DNA from: Planctomycetales bacterium | GTDB lineage: Bacteria; Planctomycetota; Planctomycetia; Pirellulales; Pirellulaceae | Assembly (NCBI GenBank): GCA_020426845.1 | Contig: JAGQPF010000674.1 | Coordinates: 1 to 40,257, forward strand | Length of the DNA stretch: 40,257 nucleotides | Direction: 5' to 3' | Shown: positions 8,015 to 16,545 of the stretch, piece after piece | Layout: every line of letters begins with the position of its first letter | Numbering within the stretch: the stretch's first letter is position 1 | Translations under genes and position numbers: made by a program | The notes under the pieces: model-generated | Seen by the model: the letters and a program-made list of their open reading frames with translations, nothing else | Told to the model about the DNA's origin: nothing | Database searches by the model: none

Positions 8015-9917
8015 CGCAAGTCCGAAACATCCGCATGCCTTGCACCGCTTGTTCAATCGCCGACTCGAGCCTCGCCGCTTCGCCCGCATCCGCTTCCAGG
8101 CGATCGGCGATCCCATCCGCGTCAAGACCCTGCACTACGTAAAGATACCACACGGGCGAGACCCACTGCCAAGATCGCCCAAAAGTGTCTGCCATCGCGT
8201 CCGTAATGGCCTGCGCCGCTGTTTGCGCCGCTGTTTGCGCCACGGACTGCGCGATGCCGTCCACCTTCGTGGTGGAATGGGCCATCGCGCGCTTCAGCAA
8301 TGCATGGATTGCCGCAGTCAAGCGAACGGAAAACCCCTCTTCTTTAATCACTTGTTCCAAGTCTGCGGACGAGGCGGCGGCCTCAACGTCGTGAATCAAT
8401 TCGCCAAGGCCCGGCAGCGCTGCGAACTGCGATGTCAATGCATCTCGTTTGCTTTCATCTGTGCGCAGCCAATCTCCAACTTCTCGTGCGATTCGTAAGC
8501 GGGACCATGTGTCATGACGTTGGGGCAGAACTCGCCGACGAAGGGCCAGCGAGCAGATGAACGTGGGCAGCAGACTCGCGTCTTGACTTGCGGACAAGGC
8601 AAGGAAAGCCGGCGCCTCCCAGCCAGTGCGGTGCGCTGCTTCGCTACCGCTGAGCGTCTGAATCTGTAACTCGGTCTGTCGCCTGGTCAATTTGGCCAGG
8701 TGGATCAGCCCTGCGGCCGCCACGCGGATGCGTATGCGGCGGGCGAGCGTGTAGACGTGCCCTCCCAATCCGTGGCTCTCGCCGATCTCCTTCACTGATC
8801 TCGACCCTGCCGGGTCGATCTGCCGCTTCCAGAGTTCGTCGATCGCCGACCGCAGTTTCTCGTGTTCGAGGGCCGCTTGTTCTTCCGACATGTTCGCCGT
8901 GCTGCGGGCGAAAAACGTCGAGCGGGCCAGCCGATAGCATTCGCGCATTTCCGCAATCTGCTCGGTATCTAGTTCTTCGCGGGCATGGTTGTCGGCAGAG
9001 GCGACCGAGACGTCGGAAGACGCGGAAGACGCGGAAGACGCGCGAATCGGCGGCGTTTCCGACCGGATCAACGAATTCTGCAGGCAGCGGCTCCACCAGG
9101 ATGTCAATCGCGCTTGAAAGCAGTAGTACGGAAAGCCCGAACACAACCTGGAATGCGTTCTTGTCCAGAAGTCGCCGACCACTTGACGGGCGACGTCCTT
9201 CGACAGCGCCAGCCGATGTGCCTGAGCGAACGCCATGGCCTCAAGTCGCCGCGCCCATTGGTGCAGCGGTTCGCTCTCCCATGCCCGTCCCCATCGATCC
9301 GTGGGAGGACAAGGCAGTTCGTTCAGCAGGAACTCCAAGCGGGCCGACTCGGTGGGCCACCAGCGCGCACACATGCGTTCGATCGTTGACGATGGCAATG
9401 TGGCCAAGAACAACATCGCGCCCGCCCGCCGCTGCGCTTGCTCTTGAAGATTGCCGGACCAATGGACACAACCGAGAGAGTCCACCAGCTGCCCCAGTTG
9501 CCCCAGTTGGGGCGCCGAAGATTCTTCCGGCTCCGCTGGGGGAACTCGTCCCAGTCCCAGCAGAAGCTGCTCGAGATCCGCCCCTTCGTACCGACAAGCA
9601 GCCGACCACCAAGAGGCAAAGGCCCGCAATCGAAATGGTAGTGACCCGCCTAAGTGTGACGCCCGTTGCGGATAGATGCTGACCGCGAAGCAGATGGCAA
9701 AGGCGCGCTCGTCTCGGGCAATGCGCTGCTGTTGTAATTCCTCCTCCACAGCCAGTCGCAGCGACGCTGGAAGCCGCCCCTCCGCTTCGAGCTGCCGGCC
9801 CACCTCCCTGGTGCCCTCGTCGTCACGAGCTTCGTGCCGTTGGACGCGGACCGCCTGACGCTGCAACGCCGCCGAGATTGGTTGCGGCAGATCATCCAGG
9901 CCAGGGGAAAAATCCAT
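8004..9917 (-). CDS. Large divergent sigma-70-like protein (probable)
   Basis: A 637-aa protein, first gene of the minus-strand operon. Residues about 244-290 (VVGDFWTRTHSRL, then FQARLTSWWSRCLQNSLIR) follow the pattern of sigma region 2, where an acidic/aromatic helix precedes the x-F-x-x-W-L-x-x-x-x-R-N core. Residues about 374-405 (SVKEIGESHGLGGHVYTLARRIRIRV) look like the region-4 helix-turn-helix. Between them sits a low-complexity ASSASSASSDVS stretch made from repeated GGAAGACGC units. An N-terminal region of about 200 residues and a C-terminal region of about 230 residues, with an Ala/Gln-rich SVAQTAAQTAAQAI run, are unassigned. The match is by eye and remote, so it could be another helical regulator. 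The position upstream of two HC2-finger genes supports the sigma reading. Confidence 0.5.
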   Translation of the reverse strand: MDFSPGLDDLPQPISAALQRQAVRVQRHEARDDEGTREVGRQLEAEGRLPASLRLAVEEELQQQRIARDERAFAICFAVSIYPQRASHLGGSLPFRLRAFASWWSAACRYEGADLEQLLLGLGRVPPAEPEESSAPQLGQLGQLVDSLGCVHWSGNLQEQAQRRAGAMLFLATLPSSTIERMCARWWPTESARLEFLLNELPCPPTDRWGRAWESEPLHQWARRLEAMAFAQAHRLALSKDVARQVVGDFWTRTHSRLCSGFPYYCFQARLTSWWSRCLQNSLIRSETPPIRASSASSASSDVSVASADNHAREELDTEQIAEMRECYRLARSTFFARSTANMSEEQAALEHEKLRSAIDELWKRQIDPAGSRSVKEIGESHGLGGHVYTLARRIRIRVAAAGLIHLAKLTRRQTELQIQTLSGSEAAHRTGWEAPAFLALSASQDASLLPTFICSLALRRRVLPQRHDTWSRLRIAREVGDWLRTDESKRDALTSQFAALPGLGELIHDVEAAASSADLEQVIKEEGFSVRLTAAIHALLKRAMAHSTTKVDGIAQSVAQTAAQTAAQAITDAMADTFGRSWQWVSPVWYLYVVQGLDADGIADRLEADAGEAARLESAIEQAVQGMRMFRTCDDT

Positions 9918-9967
9918 GTCCCAACAGCAGATTGCTGCCCGAGTTGAGTGAAAGATTGGAGGAGGAG

Positions 9968-9983
9968 CTGTCTAAAGAGACAG
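9968..9983. promoter_or_regulatory. Palindrome in the divergent promoter region
   Basis: CTGTCT and AGACAG flank a four-base AAAG centre in the 86-bp gap between the divergent sigma-like gene (start 9917) and the winged-helix regulator (start 10004). A six-base perfect inverted repeat here is a good candidate operator for that regulator or for another shared switch. No convincing -35/-10 hexamers are visible on either strand. Confidence 0.35.
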
Positions 9984-10003
9984 TTGGCCGCGGGGCCGTA
10001 ATT

Positions 10004-10435
10004 ATGTCGGAGCAATGCATGAAACTCAATCTTCACCGCGTGGCAGACGTTGGTCCTGCGTTTCTCACAATTCAATCGTGTAGACCGCCCAAGACCATTC
10101 GTTTTTCTCCTCGCCACTCGCGACTTTTGCAGATCTTGTGTGACGCGCGGAACGAGGACTCACGCCCCAATTTGCCCGCGGCCGCGCGCGGCTGGCGCTC
10201 CCGATCACTGCTGGCCCAACAACTGAAATTGATCACCCAGTACGAAGTGGAGCCAAGCACGATCACCGCCTACGCAACGGAGCTTTGCCGTTCGACACGA
10301 AAGTGGTTGGGGACGTGCTTGATTCAACGCGCGCGTGGACTTGGAATGCGGTTGAACCCCGCCGTTGAACTCAGCTTGGAATACGACGCGGCTTCCGCTG
10401 AAGCGTGTGACGGGGAGTCTCGTTGGCACGATTGA
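10004..10435 (+). CDS. OmpR-type winged-helix DNA-binding protein without receiver domain
   Basis: A 143-aa protein. The ATG at 10004 was chosen over an in-frame codon at 9878 because the longer form overlaps the divergent gene. Residues about 33-118 follow the trans_reg_C winged-helix pattern: FSPRHSRLLQILCDA for the first helix, an Arg-rich segment with RSRSLLAQQL, then PSTITAYATELCRSTRKWLG where OmpR proteins have the recognition helix (TVRVYISRLRRKL type), and a wing ARGLGMRLNP matching the family's V-R-G-x-G-Y-R-L ending. There is no phospho-acceptor receiver domain, so input must come from elsewhere, for example the kinase encoded downstream. It heads the plus-strand block and probably regulates it or the divergent operon. 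Confidence 0.65.
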   Translation: MSEQCMKLNLHRVADVGPAFLTIQSCRPPKTIRFSPRHSRLLQILCDARNEDSRPNLPAAARGWRSRSLLAQQLKLITQYEVEPSTITAYATELCRSTRKWLGTCLIQRARGLGMRLNPAVELSLEYDAASAEACDGESRWHD

Positions 10436-10465
10436 TCGAAGGTGTGCTGAACTTGTTTTGTCGCT

Positions 10466-10496
10466 TTGACTTGCAAATGGCGAATTTTTGTTGAAT
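10466..10496 (+). promoter_or_regulatory. Possible promoter ahead of the giant-protein operon
   Basis: TTGACT at 10466-10471 is followed 19 bases later by TTGAAT, a weak -10-like hexamer, in an AT-rich patch of the 142-bp gap between the winged-helix gene and the giant gene. The spacing is long and the -10 poor, so this is only a candidate. Confidence 0.25.
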
Positions 10497-10577
10497 GGCG
10501 TGGGCGTGGTCCTTATGGTGGTATCTCGGACAACAAATCTGTGGGGCTTGCCGTGCAGCAATCGCGGGTGTGCACGA

Positions 10578-13500
10578 ATGATGGCAGCTAGTGAACTGGC
10601 GCGTGAATTGCGCGCCCCCGCTCCCCCCGCTCCCAGCTGGCTGTTTCGGTTTCTTCCCCGCGGTCGTCGTTTGGGCGCCCTGCGCGCTGCGCTGCAATTG
10701 GATGACAGCGCTGCGGCGGTTCTGCAGTTGTCGAAACTGGGCGACCGTCTTTCGGCAGCGGACCCCAAGACTCGCGTTTGGCGGCATGCTGCGCTCCAGC
10801 AACTGGTATTGCGAAACCTCGATCTGTCCCGTTTTCAGGAGGCTCGCAAGCGGCTGCAACTATTCGCCCGTGAGTTTCCCGATTCCGATTATCTGCCCGC
10901 CTTGCGTTGCCAAGTGTTGGAGCGACTCGCCGAGACAAAGGACGAGGAATACCTTTCCGAAGCGAAGCGATTTCTTGAGGATGCTGCACGTCTGACGCTG
11001 CCCGTTGAGCAACGTGATGCTTGGCTGGAGAAGATCGTTCAACACGGCTACGTCCAATTTGGGGCTAGTGCTTGCCGCGAATTTTGGTTGGCGGCGCCCG
11101 ACAAGATCAAGTCGTTGCGTTTGCCCGCAATCGTCCTGCGCAGTCTGGAGTCCATCCTCGGTCGAGACACGCAGCGGTCCCCGTTGGATCTGAATCCCGA
11201 CCAGCTCGCGTTTTGCCCGCCGCTTCGCGCGGACTTGCTGGCCACGCAGGCACAAGACTTATGCCGCACGAAGCGCTATGCGGACGTGACGTTGGCCATG
11301 CAGCGGGCCTCCGCAGCGATCGACCTCAATCCAAAGCATGCCCTCGCGCTCCGGTTGCTGGCGGAGTCCCGCTTGCGATTGGAAGTCGCAAGGGCAAATC
11401 CCCGGACGGTGAACTTCGAGGGAGGACAGCTTCCCGATTCTCTCGAGGCCGCGCTGGCTCTGCACAACGCCGTTGCCGCGTCCGACGCAACGCCCCGGTT
11501 GCCCGACTTGCTGCAATTGGCGGCCACCGTGGCAGCGAAGTGCGATCACAGCGACCCATTGTGCGAGCAGCTTTTGGCCCGTGCCCTTCCGGTCTCCGCG
11601 AACTGGCGATCGGACGAGCTTCGGCAAACGCGCGAGTTGGCCGAGCGAATGGTGAATGCTCGAAGCGAGGTCGAGCCTTCACGATGGGCCGCGCGGGCGC
11701 TGGGCGTGGACGCGGTGTTTCGCATGTGGGATGGTGCAGCAGGAATCGAGCACCTACATCGGGCAGGCTGTAGTGACCGTGACATCGAAGTGCGGATAGC
11801 GCACCTCTGGAACGGAACGCGGCAGCCCTCACAACAAGCGACGTTCCATTGGGTGGATCGGCTGGAGGGAGTTGTCGACACCTTGTTTCAAGCAGGTCCG
11901 CACACCGCTTTGTCCGCGGCTCGCCAGCATGCAAATTTCCGCATTCTCGATCGCCAGCGCCAATCGCTGCCGGAAATCGTCCAGCGATTGTTGAGCATTC
12001 TCAGCTGGATTTACGGTCAGAGCGGCCAGTCCGACCAGCCGCAATTGCCGCCTCATGACGCGCCGGCTTGGCTGCATTGGGCCGCGGCAAGGCGCGTGTT
12101 GCTTGATCGCGGTGAGGCCGCCTTGCCGCTGCTGAACGACCGGCTCGACATTCCCGTCATCGCTTGGTGCGTGGAGCAATGGTGGTTCCAAGTGGAGACC
12201 GATCGAGTCGTTCCGCCCCAAGTGACGAAGGCGGCTCAGGTATTGGACACTGCCATCGCTGCGGATTCGTCAGCTGCGTTGCAACAATGGCTTTCGGCCG
12301 TGCGTGACAGGCGACGACACAGCAGCATCGCGCCGGCGGGTTTCAAGCCGATCACGATGGACGAGGTGTTCCAGCTTCGCGGCGCCGCGGCTGACGCGTT
12401 CTTTGCCGAGTGCGCGGTGGAATGCGCGATCGCTCAGGCACGCTGCCTCATGAAGCAAAATGATCACGGGGCGGCGCAGCAGTTGCTCGTCGAGACGAAG
12501 GACCGCATCGTTCGGCTGCCCATGCAGATCGCGGAGATGTGGCGGCCCGCGGGCCAATTCTGGCTCGCGATCGCTCATTCTCAGGATCCTGCAACTGACT
12601 TGGCGGTGGAACTGCAACGACTCCTTGGCACGCGTTTCGACCAGGCCGTTCGCAAGAAGCTGGCGTTGTTGGCGATGTTCCATGGACGCTTCGTGGAGGC
12701 AGAGTCCTGGTGGCAGGGCGAGTCATCCAACTCGGGTGGGACCGTACAGCACGCGATCCGTTTGAGGAAGTCGGGCGCCTTGAGCGATGTGGCGGACTAT
12801 CTCAACGCCATCAATGACTTTTCGGAGCTAGATCCGTTAGAGAGACAGTTGGCCCTCGACTTGCTTCGGCAGACTCTGAATGCCGAGGCAATGGAGGACG
12901 ACGATCTGCCGCGGTGTTCCGAGCGAAGCCGCGAGGTGGAAAGGCTCGTCCAGAACAAGTTGGCATGGTGCCAAGCCAACTTCGCCTTTGAAGAGATTCA
13001 CCGGGGCGATTATCGAGACGCGCACGAGCGTTTGTCGAATACTTCTGTCACCCTGGAAGGCGACCAATTCCAGCGATTGCGGGACACGGCGGCAATCATG
13101 TTGGGCGACGTCGGTGAAGGCTGCAGATACGAGCCATTGGCTGACATGGAGGCGGCACTCGACCGCTTGGCCGGACTTGACAACAATCGATCTGAATGTG
13201 CCGACGTCGCCGCTTCCAACTCGGACTCGTCTCACCGCAGTTCTGCGGAACTGGCTCAACGGCTTCAGCACATTGGCCAAGATCCTTGGTGCGCACGGTT
13301 TCCGGGCCTCATCGAAGCGGCGCAGGTCGTCCAAGCCGCGCTCCGCACGTTTCTCTTGGGTCTGCCCACTGAAGTCGAGCCGGTTTCTGACCGGTCCCCT
13401 CGCTGGATCGCATATCTGAACGCCCGTTGCGCCGCCGCCACCGGCTCGATTCATGTTCCGACCGCGCCGACGGTCACCGCGGATCAATGGTTTGCGTCCG

Positions 13501-16500
13501 GATGGGCGCATCGTCAGCGTCTGGATCAACGCGAAGAACTGGGCGCCCGTTCATTGGCCCGTAGTCGAACGGCTGAGCTAAACGCACTTCGCCAGGCGAA
13601 TGGCCAGAGTCGGGAAGGCGAGGAGGCGTGGGGGCTTGGCACGCGTTGGCAACAGGTTTGCCAAGCGGATCTCCATCTGGAGCAGGCTCACGAACGGCTG
13701 CGCCGCGATTGTTCCGGCGCCACGCAGCCTCCCGCCGAAGTTGCATCGGCATTCGCCGCGCAAGTGTCTGAGGCGCCGGCGCTCGTGCAGGCCGGTTGGA
13801 CTCCGATTCGCGACTATTGGCTGGCCGTTTGCCTCGCCCCCAAGTCACCGGAAGAAGCACTGAACATCTTCCGGCAATTGGGTGAATCGTTTCTCGCTCC
13901 GCAAGCGGCGAGTCGAGCCGCTCTATTGCAGCTGGCTGGCGGGGACGGCGAACAGGCGGCCGCCACACTCGCTCGTGTCATCGACGAGTCACTACTGCGC
14001 CGACGCGTTGAATCGCTCGTTCGCCTGGGGAGTGCTCCGACGATCGACAGCGTCGAAAAGCTGTTGGAACATTACGCCGACGACAGTGGGGACTACTTCG
14101 AGCGTCAGTTGCTGGGAGGCATGTTGGCAGGCCCATTGACCGCCGACGTCGCTTGGAGCCGATCACAACTGATTCGCTGCGAGCAACTGTGCAAACAAGT
14201 AGAGACGTTGCTGGGAGAGTTCTCTTGGACACAAGCGTCCATTGGCCTGAAGGAATGGCTGGTCGATCGTGCCGTGGAAAAAGCTGCCGCACGATTTGTC
14301 GGCGCCGCCGAGCTTCCCCAAGTGGCGATGTGGCTTGCCGCAACGAGAATGCTGCTGGGCGAAGCCGCGGCGATTGACGATCCCCAATCGCCATTGTGGC
14401 CTCTGGAGCAGGCCATCTCACGATTGCAATCCAACGCTTCAGCGGGGGAAGTCAACCACCACCTTTTGAATCAACTAGATGCCGTCGCGGAGGATGAGAA
14501 CTGCAAGCATCTAACTGGCATCGTGGACGTCGCTCGACTTGTGGCTCGCGCGCTTCGAGCGGTTTGGGGTATTCACTCGACACACGAGGATGGCACGCTC
14601 ACGTTGTTGGCCCAGGGATCGCCAGCATGGCAAATCTGGCTCGCCGCCCGCGCCGCAACCCTGGGGAGCCGCGACCAGGTTCGAGCCTTGTTCAATGAGT
14701 CTCAATTTGCGACGCCAACCATCTTCGAGTTGGAGGGCTGGATGGCGCTGTACGAAGGCGATGGTCAGTGGCGGCCGTCGAAGCAGTACCAGACGCGTTT
14801 CGAGAAATATTGTCGAGCCCTCCAGAAAAAGCACAAGGGAAAGCAAGGCAAAGCACTGGCATGGCTTCAACTGCGGCGACAGCGGTATCGCGGCGAGACG
14901 TCAAGGCGCTCTTCTCCTGGCCCGAAATTGGAGGGACGTTGGGCCGGGATCATTCAACAGGAAGCCGCCATCGAATTGAAGTTTTCCGAAGCCCGAATGC
15001 AACTCTCGCGCGGAGATTCACAGCCGGCCAGCAAGCACTTCAAGGAGCTCTTGAGTCACTTGGGCGACGCCTCCCAGCTTACCCGCGCTCGTTGGGAGAC
15101 GGCGGTTTCCTATTGGCTCGGTGTTTCGCAGGCGCGATCAGGGGACGCCGCCGCCGGCTCCACTTTGGAGCGGCTCACGGACACGATCCTGGCCGACCAG
15201 GCGCAAAGCCAGCTTGCGATGCTCGATCTACAACTCGGCGACCTTGAGGCAGCCGATCGCAGGCTCCAGGGCCTGGAGCCGCTTCCCGCCGTTGAGTATG
15301 CGCGCGCTGTGCTCAATAGTCGGCGAAAGCAATTCGATGCGGCAGACCGCTGCTTCCAGACGTTGGGCAACAGCAACTCGCACCACTTCGCGGCAGCGGC
15401 CCACCGATTGGCAGCCGCTAACAAGGAACGGCAGGGAGACGATGCCGCAGCCGCCGGCATGCACCGCGAAATCTTGAAACGACATCCCCAAGACTCTTTG
15501 ACCGCGGCTCGGTTGGTGCGGCTCGCCGTCAAGCGAGACCTTGCCCGCAGCCAGCAGCTTGATGTGGATGCCCGGCTCGTCTCACTCGGCAGGCGGTCGA
15601 CCCCCTGGTTTCAATCCTACGCAGTGGTCATTGACTCCCTATCCGCCATTCCCGACGACATTGGAGGCGTCGCCGAGGGGATGGCCTCCGTGCAGTCCAA
15701 GACGCTGCGCAACGCCCTGTCACAATGGCTGATACGAAGTTTGTGTGAGAGCGGTCGACAACAAGATGCCATGAAGATTTCAGACTGTCTTTCCGCGAGC
15801 TCCGGCGAGGGGGCACGCACGAGGGCAATCTTTGGGATCTGGAGAGCCGCTATCGAGCTTGCCGGAATGGACGCACCGCCAGAGGCCGCTGAACGGAGGC
15901 AACTCGATCAACAGCTGAACGATCTGCGACAAATCCTTGAAGCAACTGAGTCTCCCACCGCCGAGCCGACGAATTCCGACAGCGAGCGGGACTATTGGCT
16001 GCAGCTGGCACGCAGAATGGAACGCGGTTTGGCTGCAGAATCGGCCTGGCTTGTCGGGGACGAGGTCGATCACCCGCTCGCCGTCATTGCGGACTTGTGG
16101 CACGAGGATCCCCAGCGGCGCCGAGAAGCGGGTAAAGCACTACTGAACGAAGTGGCCGACTCCGACGGTAAGGCAAGTCCGCGGACGAAACTGCTGCGAG
16201 CGTTGGCGAGTCACGCGGTGGGCAAGCGTCAGGACTACCTGCGGCTGTCTCTCAGCTTGCTCGAAGACGCGGCTCCACTTCCGTGTGAGAAATCGGAACT
16301 TTGGACGGCTTCGGCGGCATTCCAACTGGAGGACAAGAAGTGGACGGAGGTGATCGAGGCTTACGGCCGCCTGCCCTCCCACATTGCCGAGAACGAAGGC
16401 GTGCTGTCGGCCGTTCTTGCCGCACACATTGCTGCCGCGGTCGACGCTGATCGGCGAGACGAACCGCAGAAGGCGCTTCGCGCCGTCCGAGCGGCGCGCA

Positions 16501-16538
16501 CCTTTTTACGCAACCGAATGAATCGCAACAAATCGTGA
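10578..16538 (+). CDS. Giant alpha-solenoid (TPR-like) scaffold protein
   Basis: About 1986 aa in one uninterrupted frame. The ATG at 10578 (MMAASELARELRAP) is preferred to TTG 10488 and ATG 10515, which would add an unconserved-looking leader; none has a strong Shine-Dalgarno. The whole protein is helical, with TPR/Sel1-like pairs such as FQEARKRLQLFAREFPDSDY and GDLEAADRRLQGLEPLP. By eye it has a larger internal repeat: PAWLHWAAAR, PRWIAYLNAR, PAWQIWLAAR and TPWFQSYAVV at about residues 494, 940, 1350 and 1674, each followed 130-170 residues later by FWLAIAH, YWLAVCL, YWLGVSQ or YWLQLAR. No signal peptide, membrane helix or catalytic motif is seen. A scaffold role is inferred. The gap to the AAA+ gene is seven bases. 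Confidence 0.8.
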   Translation: MMAASELARELRAPAPPAPSWLFRFLPRGRRLGALRAALQLDDSAAAVLQLSKLGDRLSAADPKTRVWRHAALQQLVLRNLDLSRFQEARKRLQLFAREFPDSDYLPALRCQVLERLAETKDEEYLSEAKRFLEDAARLTLPVEQRDAWLEKIVQHGYVQFGASACREFWLAAPDKIKSLRLPAIVLRSLESILGRDTQRSPLDLNPDQLAFCPPLRADLLATQAQDLCRTKRYADVTLAMQRASAAIDLNPKHALALRLLAESRLRLEVARANPRTVNFEGGQLPDSLEAALALHNAVAASDATPRLPDLLQLAATVAAKCDHSDPLCEQLLARALPVSANWRSDELRQTRELAERMVNARSEVEPSRWAARALGVDAVFRMWDGAAGIEHLHRAGCSDRDIEVRIAHLWNGTRQPSQQATFHWVDRLEGVVDTLFQAGPHTALSAARQHANFRILDRQRQSLPEIVQRLLSILSWIYGQSGQSDQPQLPPHDAPAWLHWAAARRVLLDRGEAALPLLNDRLDIPVIAWCVEQWWFQVETDRVVPPQVTKAAQVLDTAIAADSSAALQQWLSAVRDRRRHSSIAPAGFKPITMDEVFQLRGAAADAFFAECAVECAIAQARCLMKQNDHGAAQQLLVETKDRIVRLPMQIAEMWRPAGQFWLAIAHSQDPATDLAVELQRLLGTRFDQAVRKKLALLAMFHGRFVEAESWWQGESSNSGGTVQHAIRLRKSGALSDVADYLNAINDFSELDPLERQLALDLLRQTLNAEAMEDDDLPRCSERSREVERLVQNKLAWCQANFAFEEIHRGDYRDAHERLSNTSVTLEGDQFQRLRDTAAIMLGDVGEGCRYEPLADMEAALDRLAGLDNNRSECADVAASNSDSSHRSSAELAQRLQHIGQDPWCARFPGLIEAAQVVQAALRTFLLGLPTEVEPVSDRSPRWIAYLNARCAAATGSIHVPTAPTVTADQWFASGWAHRQRLDQREELGARSLARSRTAELNALRQANGQSREGEEAWGLGTRWQQVCQADLHLEQAHERLRRDCSGATQPPAEVASAFAAQVSEAPALVQAGWTPIRDYWLAVCLAPKSPEEALNIFRQLGESFLAPQAASRAALLQLAGGDGEQAAATLARVIDESLLRRRVESLVRLGSAPTIDSVEKLLEHYADDSGDYFERQLLGGMLAGPLTADVAWSRSQLIRCEQLCKQVETLLGEFSWTQASIGLKEWLVDRAVEKAAARFVGAAELPQVAMWLAATRMLLGEAAAIDDPQSPLWPLEQAISRLQSNASAGEVNHHLLNQLDAVAEDENCKHLTGIVDVARLVARALRAVWGIHSTHEDGTLTLLAQGSPAWQIWLAARAATLGSRDQVRALFNESQFATPTIFELEGWMALYEGDGQWRPSKQYQTRFEKYCRALQKKHKGKQGKALAWLQLRRQRYRGETSRRSSPGPKLEGRWAGIIQQEAAIELKFSEARMQLSRGDSQPASKHFKELLSHLGDASQLTRARWETAVSYWLGVSQARSGDAAAGSTLERLTDTILADQAQSQLAMLDLQLGDLEAADRRLQGLEPLPAVEYARAVLNSRRKQFDAADRCFQTLGNSNSHHFAAAAHRLAAANKERQGDDAAAAGMHREILKRHPQDSLTAARLVRLAVKRDLARSQQLDVDARLVSLGRRSTPWFQSYAVVIDSLSAIPDDIGGVAEGMASVQSKTLRNALSQWLIRSLCESGRQQDAMKISDCLSASSGEGARTRAIFGIWRAAIELAGMDAPPEAAERRQLDQQLNDLRQILEATESPTAEPTNSDSERDYWLQLARRMERGLAAESAWLVGDEVDHPLAVIADLWHEDPQRRREAGKALLNEVADSDGKASPRTKLLRALASHAVGKRQDYLRLSLSLLEDAAPLPCEKSELWTASAAFQLEDKKWTEVIEAYGRLPSHIAENEGVLSAVLAAHIAAAVDADRRDEPQKALRAVRAARTFLRNRMNRNKS

Positions 16539-16545
16539 GCACGGA

